From assembly GCF_037975245.1 (NCBI RefSeq), contig NC_092579.1:9543001-9607000 (forward strand): DNA of 64,000 bases. The letters are read 5' to 3'. Shown piece after piece: positions 1 to 12,000 of the stretch. The first letter of the stretch is position 1. Each line of letters starts with the position of its first letter. The translations under genes were made by a program, and so were the position numbers. The notes under the pieces were generated by a model. The model searched no databases. It was not told the origin of the DNA and was given only the letters and a program-made list of their open reading frames with translations. Source of the DNA: Apostichopus japonicus. Its lineage: Eukaryota > Echinodermata > Holothuroidea > Aspidochirotida > Stichopodidae.

Positions 1-137
1 AGATATTAGGCGGATTAATTAATACTTACAGCTCCCCGTGTAGGCACTTGCTGTAAAAGATCGGCAAAAGACGTCATCACCCGGGGTTCGAACCACGGAT
101 GCAAAAGAGAGTCTCGATCATCAGCTCGTACAGTGCG

Positions 138-289
138 CCGAGCCATCGCGCCACTGTATGGACTGAGATATTAGGCGGATTAATTAATACTTACAGCTCC
201 CCGTGTAGGCACTCGGCAAAAGACGTCATCACCCGGGGTTCGAACCACGGATGCAAAAGAGAGTCTCGATCATCAGCTCGTACAGTGCG
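138..289 (+). repeat. Example of the short (152-bp) monomer class
   Basis: In this class gcacttgctgtaaaagatcgg is reduced to gcactcgg (junction at 213/214), a clean 13-bp loss with a single T of microhomology. I count about 83 such junctions. They are frequent from 0 to 27 kb, often as two short monomers in a row (for example near 1344/1496, 2143/2295, 5506/5658, 10167/10319, 12411/12563). They are absent for about 4.5 kb between about 41.0 and 45.5 kb. Because the same junction is seen everywhere, one ancestral deletion spread by amplification is more likely than repeated independent loss. Start and end here are set by phase only. Confidence 0.93.
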
Positions 290-397
290 CCGAGCCGTCG
301 CGCCACTGTATGGACTGAGATATTAGGCGGATTAATTAATACTTACAGCTCCCCGTGTAGGCACTTGCTGTTAAAGATCGGCAAAAGACGTCATCAC

Positions 398-415
398 CCG
401 TGGTTCGAACCACGG
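398..415. repeat. Perfect 18-bp palindromic core
   Basis: The sequence ccgtggttcgaaccacgg is its own reverse complement. Most monomers have G in place of the T and keep only the inner 10-bp ggttcgaacc. This copy is part of the block duplicated at 3596-3613. Confidence 0.95.
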
Positions 416-690
416 ATGCAAAAGAGAGTCTCGATCATCAGCTCGTACAGTGCGCCGAGCCATCGCGCCACTGTATGGACTGAGATATTAGGCGGATTAA
501 TTAATACTTACAGCTCCCCGTGTAGGCACTTGCTGTAAAAGATCGGCAAAAGACGTCATCACCTGGGGTTCGAACCACGGATGCAAAAGAGAGTCTCGAT
601 CATCAGCTCGTACAGTGCGCCGAGCCATCGCGCCACTGTATGGACTGAGATATTAGGCGGATTAACTAATACTTACAGCTCCCCGTGTAG

Positions 691-712
691 GCACTTGCTG
701 TAAAAGACGTCA
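691..712 (+). repeat. 154-bp monomer deletion site
   Basis: Here gcacttgctgtaaaagacg replaces the longer form. Eleven bases between the two aaaaga words are lost, leaving one aaaaga, the pattern expected of slippage between direct repeats. The same variant is at about 4209-4230 in the duplicated block. Confidence 0.85.
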
Positions 713-3595
713 TCACCCGGGGCTCGAACCACGGATGCAAAAGAGAGTCTCGATCATCAGCTCGTACAGTGCGCCGAGCCATCGCGCCACTGTATGGACT
801 GAGATATTAGGCGGATTAACTAATACTTACAGCTCCCCGTGTAGGCACTTGCTGTAAAAGATCGGCAAAAGACGTCATCACCCGGGGTTCGAACCACGGA
901 TGCAAAAGAGAGTCTCGATCATCAGCTCGTACAGTGCGCCGAGCCATCGCGCCACTGTATGGACTGAGATATTATGCGGATTAACTAATACTTACAGCTC
1001 CACGTGTAGGCACTTGCTGTAAAAGATCGGCAAAAGACGTCATCACCCGGGGTTCGAACCACGGATGCAAAAGAGAGTCTCGATCATCAGCTCGTACAGT
1101 GCGCCGAGCCATCGCGCCACTGTATGGACTGAGATATTAGGCGGATTAATTAATACTTACAGCTCCCCTTGTAGGCACTTGCTGTAAAAGGTCGGCAAAA
1201 GACGTCATCACCCGGGGTTCGAACCACGGATGCAAAAGAGAGTCTCGATCATCAGCTCGTACAGTGCGCCGAGCCATCGCGCCACTGTATGGACTGAGAT
1301 ATTAGGCGGATTAATTAATACTTACAGCTCCCCGTGTAGGCACTCGGCAAAAGACGTCATCACCCGGGGTTCGAACCACGGATGCAAAAGAGAGTCTCGA
1401 TCATCAGCTCGTACAGTGCGCCGAGCCATCGCGCCACTGTATGGACTGAGATATTAGGCGGATTAACTAATACTTACAGCTCCCCGTGTAGGCACTCGGC
1501 AAAAGACGTCATCACCCGGGGTTCGAACCACGGATGCAAAAGAGAGTCTCGATCATCAGCTCGTACAGTGCGCCGAGCCATCGCGCCACTGTATGGACTG
1601 AGATATTAGGCGGATTAACTAATACTTACAGCTCCCCGTGTAGGCACTTGCTGTAAAAGATCGGCAAAAGACGTCATCACCCGGGGTTCGAACCACGGAT
1701 GCAAAAGAGAGTCTCGATCATCAGCTCGTACAGTGCGCCGAGCCATCGCGCCACTGTATGGACTGAGATATTAGGCGGATTAATTAATACTTACAGCTCC
1801 CCGTGTAGGCACTTGCTGTAAAAGATCGGCAAAAGACGTCATCACCCGGGGTTTGAACCACGGATGCAAAAGAGAGTCTCGATCATCAGCTCGTACAGTG
1901 CGCCGAGCCATCGCGCCACTGTATGGACTGAGATATTAGGCGGATTAACTAATACTTACAGCTCCCCGTGTAGGCACTTGCTGTAAAAGATCGGCAAAAG
2001 ACGTCATCACCCGGGGTTCGAACCACGGATGCAAAAGAGAGTCTCGATCATCAGCTCGTACAGTGCGCCGAGCCATCGCGCCACTGTATGGACTGAGATA
2101 TTAGGCGGATTAACTAATACTTACAGCTCCCCGTGTAGGCACTCGGCAAAAGACGTCATCACCCGGGGTTCGAACCACGGATGCAAAAGAGAGTCTCGAT
2201 CATCAGCTCGTACAGTGCGCCGAGCCATCGCGCCACTGTATGGACTGAGATATTAGGCGGATTAACTAATACTTACAGCTCCCCGTGTAGGCACTCGGCA
2301 AAAGACGTCATCACCCGGGGTTCGAACCACGGATGCAAAAGAGAGTCTCGATCATCAGCTCGTACAGTGCGCCGAGCCATCGCGCCACTGTATGGACTGA
2401 AATATTAGGCGGATTAACTAATACTTACAGCTCCCCGTGTAGGCACTTGCTGTAAAAGATCGGCAAAAGACGTCATCACCCGGGGTTCGAACCACGGATG
2501 CAAAAGAGAGTCTCGATCATCAGCTCGTACAGTGCGCCGAGCCATCGCGCCACTGTATGGACTGAGATATTAGGCGGATTAACTAATACTTACAGCTCCC
2601 CGTGTAGGCACTTGCTGTAAAAGATCGGCAAAAGACGTCATCACCCGGGGTTCGAACCACGGATGCAAAAGAGAGTCTCGATCATCAGCTCGTACAGTGC
2701 GCCGAGCCATCGCGCCACTGTATGGACTGAGATATTAGGCGGATTAATTAATACTTACAGCTCCCCGTGTAGGCACTTGCTGTAAAAGATCGGCAAAAGA
2801 CGTCATCACCCGGGGTTCGAACCACGGATGCAAAAGAGAGTCTCGATCATCAGCTCGTACAGTGCGCCGAGCCATCGCGCCACTGTATGGACTGAGATAT
2901 TAGGCGGATTAACTAATACTTACAGCTCCCCGTGTAGGCACTCGGCAAAAGACGTCATCACCCGGGGTTCGAACCACGGATGCAAAAGAGAGTCTCGATC
3001 ATCAGCTCGTACAGTGCGCCGAGCCATCGCGCCACTGTATAGACTGAGATATTAGGCGGATTAATTAATACTTACAGCTCCCCGTGTAGGCACTCGGCAA
3101 AAGACGTCATCACCCGGGGTTCGAACCACGGATGCAAAAGAGAGTCTCGATCATCAGCTCGTACAGTGCGCCGAGCCATCGCGCCACTGTATGGACTGAG
3201 ATATTAGGCGGATTAACTAATACTTACAGCTCCCCGTGTAGGCACTTGCTGTAAAAGATCGGCAAAAGACGTCATCACCCGGGGTTCGAACCACGGATGC
3301 AAAAGAGAGTCTCGATCATCAGCTCGTACAGTGCGCCGAGCCATCGCGCCACTGTATGGACTGAGATATTAGGCGGATTAATTAATACTTACAGCTCCCC
3401 GTGTAGGCACTCGGCAAAAGACGTCATCACCCGGGGTTCGAACCACGGATGCAAAAGAGAGTCTCGATCATCAGCTCGTACAGTGCGCCGAGCCGTCGCG
3501 CCACTGTATGGACTGAGATATTAGGCGGATTAATTAATACTTACAGCTCCCCGTGTAGGCACTTGCTGTTAAAGATCGGCAAAAGACGTCATCAC

Positions 3596-3613
3596 CCGTG
3601 GTTCGAACCACGG
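3596..3613. repeat. Perfect 18-bp palindromic core
   Basis: Same variant as at 398-415, carried over with the 3198-bp duplication along with the upstream ctgttaaag change. Confidence 0.95.
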
Positions 3614-4208
3614 ATGCAAAAGAGAGTCTCGATCATCAGCTCGTACAGTGCGCCGAGCCATCGCGCCACTGTATGGACTGAGATATTAGGCGGATTAACT
3701 AATACTTACAGCTCCCCGTGTAGGCACTTGCTGTAAAAGATCGGCAAAAGACGTCATCACCCGGGGTTCGAACCACGGATGCAAAAGAGAGTCTCGATCA
3801 TCAGCTCGTACAGTGCGCCGAGCCATCGCGCCACTGTATAGACTGAGATATTAGGCGGATTAATTAATACTTACAGCTCCCCGTGTAGGCACTCGGCAAA
3901 AGACGTCATCACCCGGGGTTCGAACCACGGATGCAAAAGAGAGTCTCGATCATCAGCTCGTACAGTGCGCCGAGCCATCGCGCCACTGTATGGACTGAGA
4001 TATTAGGCGGATTAACTAATACTTACAGCTCCCCGTGTAGGCACTTGCTGTAAAAGATCGGCAAAAGACGTCATCACCCGGGGTTCGAACCACGGATGCA
4101 AAAGAGAGTCTCGATCATCAGCTCGTACAGTGCGCCGAGCCATCGCGCCACTGTATGGACTGAGATATTAGGCGGATTAATTAATACTTACAGCTCCCCG
4201 TGTAGGCA

Positions 4209-4230
4209 CTTGCTGTAAAAGACGTCATCA
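4209..4230 (+). repeat. 154-bp monomer deletion site (duplicate copy)
   Basis: Same 11-bp loss as at 691-712, at the 3515-bp offset, so it was copied rather than newly made. Confidence 0.85.
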
Positions 4231-5043
4231 CCCGGGGTTCGAACCACGGATGCAAAAGAGAGTCTCGATCATCAGCTCGTACAGTGCGCCGAGCCATCGC
4301 GCCACTGTATGGACTGAGATATTAGGCGGATTAACTAATACTTACAGCTCCCCGTGTAGGCACTTGCTGTAAAAGATCGGCAAAAGACGTCATCACCCGG
4401 GGTTCGAACCACGGATGCAAAAGAGAGTCTCGATCATCAGCTCGTACAGTGCGCCGAGCCATCGCGCCACTGTATGGACTGAGATATTATGCGGATTAAC
4501 TAATACTTACAGCTCCACGTGTAGGCACTTGCTGTAAAAGATCGGCAAAAGACGTCATCACCCGGGGTTCGAACCACGGATGCAAAAGAGAGTCTCGATC
4601 ATCAGCTCGTACAGTGCGCCGAGCCATCGCGCCACTGTATGGACTGAGATATTAGGCGGATTAATTAATACTTACAGCTCCCCTTGTAGGCACTTGCTGT
4701 AAAAGGTCGGCAAAAGACGTCATCACCCGGGGTTCGAACCACGGATGCAAAAGAGAGTCTCGATCATCAGCTCGTACAGTGCGCCGAGCCATCGCGCCAC
4801 TGTATGGACTGAGATATTAGGCGGATTAACTAATACTTACAGCTCCCCGTGTAGGCACTCGGCAAAAGACGTCATCACCCGGGGTTCGAACCACGGATGC
4901 AAAAGAGAGTCTCGATCATCAGCTCGTACAGTGCGCCGAGCCATCGCGCCACTGTATGGACTGAGATATTAGGCGGATTAACTAATACTTACAGCTCCCC
5001 GTGTAGGCACTTGCTGTAAAAGATCGGCAAAAGACGTCATCAC

Positions 5044-5061
5044 CCGTGGTTCGAACCACGG
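5044..5061. repeat. Perfect 18-bp palindromic core
   Basis: Same T variant, but without the linked ctgttaaag change, so it is either an independent mutation or a conversion tract. Confidence 0.93.
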
Positions 5062-5099
5062 ATGCAAAAGAGAGTCTCGATCATCAGCTCGTACAGTGC

Positions 5100-8000
5100 G
5101 CCGAGCCATCGCGCCACTGTATGGACTGAGATATTAGGCGGATTAATTAATACTTACAGCTCCCCGTGTAGGCACTTGCTGTAAAAGATCGGCAAAAGAC
5201 GTCATCACCCGGGGTTTGAACCACGGATGCAAAAGAGAGTCTCGATCATCAGCTCGTACAGTGCGCCGAGCCATCGCGCCACTGTATGGACTGAGATATT
5301 AGGCGGATTAACTAATACTTACAGCTCCCCGTGTAGGCACTTGCTGTAAAAGATCGGCAAAAGACGTCATCACCCGGGGTTCGAACCACGGATGCAAAAG
5401 AGAGTCTCGATCATCAGCTCGTACAGTGCGCCGAGCCATCGCGCCACTGTATGGACTGAGATATTACTCGGATTAACTAATACTTACAGCTCCCCGTGTA
5501 GGCACTCGGCAAAAGACGTCATCACCCGGGGTTCGAACCACGGATGCAAAAGAGAGTCTCGATCATCAGCTCGTACAGTGCGCCGAGCCATCGCGCCACT
5601 GTATGGACTGAGATATTAGGCGGATTAACTAATACTTACAGCTCCCCGTGTAGGCACTCGGCAAAAGACGTCATCACCCGGGGTTCGAACCACGGATGCA
5701 AAAGAGAGTCTCGATCATCAGCTCGTACAGTGCGCCGAGCCATCGCGCCACTGTATGGACTGAAATATTAGGCGGATTAACTAATACTTACAGCTCCCCG
5801 TGTAGGCACTTGCTGTAAAAGATCGGCAAAAGACGTCATCACCCGGGGTTCGAACCACGGATGCAAAAGAGAGTCTCGATCATCAGCTCGTACAGTGCGC
5901 CGAGCCATCGCGCCACTGTATGGACTGAGATATTAGGCGGATTAACTAATACTTACAGCTCCCCGTGTAGGCACTCGGCAAAAGACGTCATCACCCGGGG
6001 TTCGAACCACGGATGCAAAAGAGAGTCTCGATCATCAGCTCGTACAGTGCGCCGAGCCATCGCGCCACTGTATGTACTGAGATATTAGGCGGATTAACTA
6101 ATACTTACAGCTCCCCGTGTAGGCATTTGCTGTAAAAGATCGGCAAAAGACGTCATCACCCGGGGTTCGAACCATGGATGCAAAAGAGAGTCTCGATCAT
6201 CAGCTCGTACAGTGCGCCGAGCCATCGCGCCACTGTATGGACTGAGATATTAGGCGGATTAAGTAATACTTACAGCTCCCCGTGTAGGCACTTGCTGTAA
6301 AAGATCGGCAAAAGACGTCATCAGCCGGGGTTCGAACCACGGATGCAAAAGAGAGTCTCGATCATCAGCTCGTACAGTGCGCCGAGCCATCGCGCCACTG
6401 TATGGACTGAAATATTAGGCGGATTAACTAATACTTACAGCTCCCCGTGTAGGCACTTGCTGTAAAAGATCGGCAAAAGACGTCATCACCCGGGGTTCGA
6501 ACCACGGATGCAAAAGAGAGTCTCGATCATCAGCTCGTACAGTGCGCCGAGCCATCGCGCCACTGTATGGACTGAGATATTAGGCGGATTAATTAATACT
6601 TACAGCTCCCCGTGTAGGCACTTGCTGTAAAAGATCGGCAAAAGACGTCATCACCCGGGGTTCGAACCACGGATGCAAAAGAGAGTCTCGATCATCAGCT
6701 CGTACACTGCGCCGAGCCATCGCGCCACTGTATGGACTGAGATATTAGGCGGATTAACTAATACTTACAGCTCCCCGTGTAGGCACTTGCTGTAAAAGAT
6801 CGGCAAAAGACGTCATCACCCGGGGTTCGAACCACGGATGCAAAAGAGAGTCTCGATCATCAGCTCGTACAGTGCGCCGAGCCATCGCGCCACTGTATGG
6901 ACTGAGATATTAGGCGGATTAACTAATACTTACAGCTCCCCGTGTAGGCAAAAGACGTCATCACCCGGGGTTCGAACCACGGATGCAAAAGAGAGTCTCG
7001 ATCATCAGCTCGTACAGTGCGCCGAGCCATCGCGCCACTGTATGGACTGAGATATTAGGCGGATTAATTAATACTTACAGCTCCCCGTGTAGGCACTTGC
7101 TGTAAAAGATCGGCAAAAGACGTCATCACCCGGGGTTTGAACCACGGATGCAAAAGAGAGTCTCGATCATCAGCTCGTACAGTGCGCCGAGCCATCGCGC
7201 CACTGTATGGACTGAGATATTAGGCGGATTAACTAATACTTACAGCTCCCCGTGTAGGCACTTGCTGTAAAAGATCGGCAAAAGACGTCATCACCCGGGG
7301 TTCGAACCACGGATGCAAAAGAGAGTCTCGATCATCAGCTCGTACAGTGCGCCGAGCCATCGCGCCACTGTATGGACTGAGATATTAGGCGGATTAATTA
7401 ATACTTACAGCTCCCCGTGTAGGCACTCGGCAAAAGACGTCATCACCCGGGGTTCGAACCACGGATGCAAAAGAGAGTCTCGATCATCAGCTCGTACAGT
7501 GCGCCGAGCCATCGCGCCACTGTATGGACTGAGATATTAGGCGGATTAACTAATACTTACAGCTCCCCGTGTAGGCACTCGGCAAAAGACGTCATCACCC
7601 GGGGTTCGAACCACGGATGCAAAAGAGAGTCTCGATCATCAGCTCGTACAGTGCGCCGAGCCATCGCGCCACTGTATGGACTGAGATATTAGGCGGATTA
7701 ACTAATACTTACAGCTCCCCGTGTAGGCACTTGCTGTAAAAGATCGGCAAAAGACGTCATCACCCGGGGTTCGAACCACGGATGCAAAAGAGAGTCTCGA
7801 TCATCAGCTCGTACAGTGCGCCGAGCCATCGCGCCACTGTATGGACTGAGATATTAGGCGGATTAACTAATACTTACAGCTCCCCGTGTAGGCACTCGGC
7901 AAAAGACGTCATCACCCGGGGTTCGAACCACGGATGCAAAAGAGAGTCTCGATCATCAGCTCGTACAGTGCGCCGAGCCATCGCGCCACTGTATGTACTG

Positions 8001-9000
8001 AGATATTAGGCGGATTAACTAATACTTACAGCTCCCCGTGTAGGCATTTGCTGTAAAAGATCGGCAAAAGACGTCATCACCCGGGGTTCGAACCACGGAT
8101 GCAAAAGAGAGTCTCGATCATCAGCTCGTACAGTGCGCCGAGCCATCGCGCCACTGTATGGACTGCGATATTAGGCGGATTAAGTAATACTTACAGCTCC
8201 CCGTGTAGGCACTTGCTGTAAAAGATCGGCAAAAGACGTCATCAGCCGGGGTTCGAACCACGGATGCAAAAGAGAGTCTCGATCATCAGCTCGTACAGTG
8301 CGCCGAGCCATCGCGCCACTGTATGGACTGAAATATTAGGCGGATTAACTAATACTTACAGCTCCCCGTGTAGGCACTTGCTGTAAAAGATCGGCAAAAG
8401 ACGTCATCACCCGGGGTTCGAACCACGGATGCAAAAGAGAGTCTCGATCATCAGCTCGTACAGTGCGCCGAGCCATCGCGCCACTGTATGGACTGAGATA
8501 TTAGGCGGATTAACTAATACTTACAGCTCCCCGTGTAGGCACTTGCTGTAAAAGATCGGCAAAAGACGTCATCACCCGGGGTTCGAACCACGGATGCAAA
8601 AGAGAGTCTCGATCATCAGCTCGTACAGTGCGCCGAGCCATCGCGCCACTGTATGGACTGAGATATTAGGCGGATTAATTAATACTTACAGCTCCCCGTG
8701 TAGGCACTTGCTGTAAAAGATCGGCAAAAGACGTCATCACCCGGGGTTCGAACCACGGATGCAAAAGAGAGTCTCGATCATCAGCTCGTACACTGCGCCG
8801 AGCCATCGCGCCACTGTATGGACTGAGATATTAGGCGGATTAACTAATACTTACAGCTCCCCGTGTAGGCACTTGCTGTAAAAGATCGGCAAAAGACGTC
8901 ATCACCCGGGGTTCGAACCACGGATGCAAAAGAGAGTCTCGATCATCAGCTCGTACAGTGCGCCGAGCCATCGCGCCACTGTATGGACTGAGATATTAGG
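5100..9000 (+). repeat. 1921-bp 12-monomer higher-order repeat, about two copies
   Basis: The variants gtttgaacc (5214 and 7135), aggcatttgctg (about 6121 and 8042), catcagccgggg (about 6320 and 8241) and tatgtactgag recur with a constant offset of 1921 bp, equal to eight long, three short and one 145-bp monomer. The first copy overlaps the end of the 3.2-6 kb duplicate, so the blocks are nested rather than side by side. Confidence 0.85.
6941..6960 (+). repeat. 145-bp monomer deletion site
   Basis: The sequence reads cgtgtaggcaaaagacg. Twenty bases between two ggca words are lost, leaving one ggca. The distance between successive atgcaaaag words is 145 bp (6838 to 6983). I see this length only once. 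Confidence 0.85.
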
Positions 9001-12000
9001 CGGATTAACTAATACTTACAGCTCCCCGTGTAGGGACTTGCTGTAAAAGATCGGCAAAAGACGTCATCACCCGGGGTTCGAACCACGGATGCAAAAGAGA
9101 GTCTCGATCATCAGCTCGTACAGTGCGCCGAGCCATCGCGCCACTGTATGGACTGAGATATTAGGCGGATTAATTAATACTTACAGCTCCCCGTGTAGGC
9201 ACTTGCTGTAAAAGATCGGCAAAAGACGTCATCACCCGGGGTTCGAACCACGGATGCAAAAGAGAGTCTCGATCATCAGCTCGTACAGTGCGCCGAGCCA
9301 TCGCGCCACTGTATGGACTGAGATATTAGGCGGATTAATTAATACTTACAGCTCCCCGTGTAGGCACTCGGTAAAAGACGTCATCACCCGGGGTTCGAAC
9401 CACGGATGCAAAAGAGAGTCTCGATCATCAGCTCGTACAGTGCGCCGAGCCATCGCGCCACTGTATGGACTGAGATATTAGGCGGATTAACTAATACTTA
9501 CAGCTCCCCGTGTAGGCACTTGCTGTAAAAGATCGGCAAAAGACGTCATCACCCGGGGTTCGAACCACGGATGCAAAAGAGAGTCTCGATCATCAGCTCG
9601 TACAGTGCGCCGAGCCATCGCGCCACTGTATGGACTGAGATATTAGGCGGATTAATTAATACTTACAGCTCCCCGTGTAGGCACTTGCTGTAAAAGATCG
9701 GCAAAAGACGTCATCACCCGGGGTTCGAACCACGGATGCAAAAGAGAGTCTCGATCATCAGCTCGTACAGTGCGCCGAGCCATCGCGCCACTGTATGGAC
9801 TGAGATATTAGGCGGATTAACTAATACTTACAGCTCCCCGTGTAGGCACTCGGCAAAAGACGTCATCACCCGGGGTTCGAACCACGGATGCAAAAGAGAG
9901 TCTCGATCATCAGCTCGTACAGTGCGCCGAGCCATCGCGCCACTGTATGGACTGAGATATTAGGCGGATTAACTAATACTTACAGCTCCCCGTGTAGGCA
10001 CTTGCTGTAAAAGATCGGCAAAAGACGTCATCACCCGGGGTTCGAACCACGGATGCAAAAGAGAGTCTCGATCATCAGCTCGTACAGTGCGCCGAGCCAT
10101 CGCGCCACTGTATGGACTGAGATATTAGGCGGATTAACTAATACTTACAGCTCCCCGTGTAGGCACTCGGCAAAAGACGTCATCACCCGGGGTTCGAACC
10201 ACGGATGCAAAAGAGAGTCTCGATCATCAGCTCGTACAGTGCGCCGAGCCATCGCGCCACTGTATGGACTGAGATATTAGGCGGATTAACTAATACTTAC
10301 AGCTCCCCGTGTAGGCACTCGGCAAAAGACGTCATCACCCGGGGTTCGAACCACGGATGCAAAAGAGAGTCTCGATCATCAGCTCGTACAGTGCGCCGAG
10401 CCATCGCGCCACTGTATGGACTGAGATATTAGGCGGATTAACTAATACTTACAGCTCCCCGTGTAGGCACTTGCTGTAAAAGATCGGCAAAAGACGTCAT
10501 CACCCGGGGTTCGAACCACGGATGCAAAAGAGAGTCTCGATCATCAGCTCGTACAGTGCGCCGAGCCATCGCGCCACTGTATGGACTGAGATATTAGGCG
10601 GATTAATTAATACTCACAGCTCCCCGTGTAGGCACTTGCTGTAAAAGATCGGCAAAAGACGTCATCACCCGGGGTTCGAACCACGGATGCAAAAGAGAGT
10701 CTCGATCATCAGCTCGTACAGTGCGCCGAGCCATCGCGCCACTGTATGGACTGAGATATTAGGCGGATTAACTAATACTTACAGCTCCCCGTGTAGGCAC
10801 TTGCTGTAAAAGATCGGCAAAAGACGTCATCACCCGGGGTTCGAACCACGGATGCAAAAGAGAGTCTCGATCATCAGCTCGTACAGTGCGCCGAGCCATC
10901 GCGCCACTGTATGGACTGAGATATTAGGCGGATTAACTAATACTTACAGCTCCCCGTGTAGGCACTTGCTGTAAAAGATCGGCAAAAGACGTCATCACCC
11001 GGGGTTCGAACCACGGATGCAAAAGAGAGTCTCGATCATCAGCTCGTACAGTGCGCCGAGCCATCGCGCCACTGTATGGACTGAGATATTAGGCGGATTA
11101 ATTAATACTTACAGCTCCCTGTGTAGGCACTGCTGTAAAAGATCGGCAAAAGACGTCATCACCCGGGGTTCGAACCACGGATGCAAAAGAGAGTCTCGAT
11201 CATCAGCTCGTACAGTGCGCCGAGCCATCGCGCCACTGTATGGACTGAGATATTAGGCGGATTAATTAATACTTACAGCTCCCCGTGTAGGCACTCGGTA
11301 AAAGACGTCATCACCCGGGGTTCGAACCACGGATGCAAAAGAGAGTCTCGATCATCAGCTCGTACAGTGCGCCGAGCCATCACGCCACTGTATGGACTGA
11401 GATATTAGGCGGATTAACTAATACTTACAGCTCCCCGTGTAGGCACTTGCTGTAAAAGATCGGCAAAAGACGTCATCACCCGGGGTTCGAACCACGGATG
11501 CAAAAGAGAGTCTCGATCATCAGCTCGTACAGTGCGCCGAGCCATCGCGCCACTGTATGGACTGAGATATTAGGCGGATTAATTAATACTTACAGCTCCC
11601 CGTGTAGGCACTTGCTGTAAAAGATCGGCAAAAGACGTCATCACCCGGGGTTCGAACCACGGATGCAAAAGAGAGTCTCGATCATCAGCTCGTACAGTGC
11701 GCCGAGCCATCGCGCCACTGTATGGACTGAGATATTAGGCGGATTAACTAATACTTACAGCTCCCCGTGTAGGCACTCGGCAAAAGACGTCATCACCCGG
11801 GGTTCGAACCACGGATGCAAAAGAGAGTCTCGATCATCAGCTCGTACAGTGCGCCGAGCCATCGCGCCACTGTATGGACTGAGATATTAGGCGGATTAAC
11901 TAATACTTACAGCTCCCCGTGTAGGCACTCGGCAAAAGACGTCATCACCCGGGGTTCGAACCACGGATGCAAAAGAGAGTCTCGATCATCAGCTCGTACA

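Larger units (their letters stand above)
1..6000 (+). repeat. Duplicated satellite block, offsets 3198, 3515 and 3363 bp
   Basis: Private variants recur in order. The pair gccgtcgcgcc plus ctgttaaag plus the perfect palindrome at 398-415 returns at 3596-3613 (offset 3198). The 154-bp monomer at about 701, the word attatgcgg at 971 and the cccttgtagg...aaaaggtcgg copy at about 1161 return at offset 3515 (attatgcgg at 4486). The gtttgaacc copy at 1851 and the gaaatatt copy at 2399 return at offset 3363 (5214 and 5762). The stepwise offsets are explained by gain or loss of one or two whole monomers (317 and 152 bp) inside the duplicate. Confidence 0.85.

Noticed and set aside
99-326. Recurrent 75-aa and 95-aa plus-strand reading frames beginning MQKRVSIISSYSAPS, found dozens of times along the window
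   Set aside because: They begin at the atg inside atgcaaaagag of every monomer and stay open only when a 152-bp monomer follows, or when the taa in ctgtaaaag is mutated. They overlap each other, shift with repeat phase, have no start context or codon signature, and are simply the satellite read in one frame.
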